A stretch of 12,508 nucleotides of DNA from JAUWQU01 sp964605095 (lineage in GTDB: Bacteria; Planctomycetota; Phycisphaerae; SM23-33), in the NCBI GenBank assembly GCA_964605095.1, contig CAZSBS010000146.1, positions 1 to 12,508 on the forward strand. Direction: 5' to 3'. Numbering within the stretch: position 1 is the stretch's first letter; each line of letters starts with the position of its first letter. This document shows positions 12,455-12,508 of this stretch, piece after piece. The position numbers and the translations under genes are program-made. The notes beneath the pieces are model-generated. The model did no database searches and was not told where the DNA came from. It saw only the letters and a list, made by a program, of their open reading frames with translations.

Positions 12455-12508
12455 TTAGCCCAACTTTCGCAGTTTGCTCCCCAATCGCGGATTGTTCGCG
12501 CTATTTTC

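Overview
The window is high-GC, gene-dense bacterial chromosome with eight protein genes, one tRNA gene and short spacers full of repeats. Gene content (a SpoIIE-type phosphatase, a stand-alone lipoprotein TolC homologue, a WYL regulator, EttA) and the style of the spacers (7-bp tandem repeats, GC-rich hairpins, short dispersed palindromes) resemble Planctomycetota, perhaps Phycisphaerae. That assignment is inference from general pattern; no marker gene here fixes it. I see no phage, integrase, transposase, CRISPR array or toxin-antitoxin pair, and no convincing new multi-gene system. The unusual material is in the spacers and in residue-level changes in otherwise familiar proteins.

Layout. 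1-906: PP2C/SpoIIE-type phosphatase, whose reading frame stays open to the left edge and may be cut by it. 1038-2375: GH4 NAD/metal-dependent glycosidase (alpha-galactosidase-like). 2536-3555: ilvC ketol-acid reductoisomerase with its own likely promoter. 3556-3983: gene-free, holding a six-unit 7-bp repeat array and a roughly 40-bp inverted repeat pair around further hairpins. 3984-4616 (minus): four-TM membrane protein of unknown function. 4617-4835: spacer with two 7-bp arrays and a palindromic repeat. 4836-6221 (minus): phosphomannomutase/phosphoglucomutase. 6222-6371: divergent promoter region with a full-consensus sigma70 promoter for the next gene. 6372-8372: TolC-family outer-membrane lipoprotein. 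8373-8682: AT-richer spacer with a promoter and a perfect inverted repeat (probable operator). 8683-9690 and 9687-10145: WYL regulator and dtd, overlapping by 4 bp. 10384-10466: tRNA-Tyr(GTA) with promoter and intrinsic terminator. 10607-12280: ettA. 12281-12508: 7-bp arrays and GC hairpins.

How the parts fit. Most genes look like single housekeeping units: branched-chain amino acid synthesis (ilvC), sugar-phosphate supply for surface polysaccharide (PMM/PGM), oligosaccharide hydrolysis (GH4), efflux (TolC), signalling (phosphatase). The right third has a translation theme: WYL regulator plus D-aminoacyl-tRNA deacylase, then tRNA-Tyr, then the ribosome-binding ATPase EttA. Each of six sites carries 7-bp-period tandem repeats with different unit sequences, several placed just after a stop codon. 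This is the most striking structural pattern in the window.
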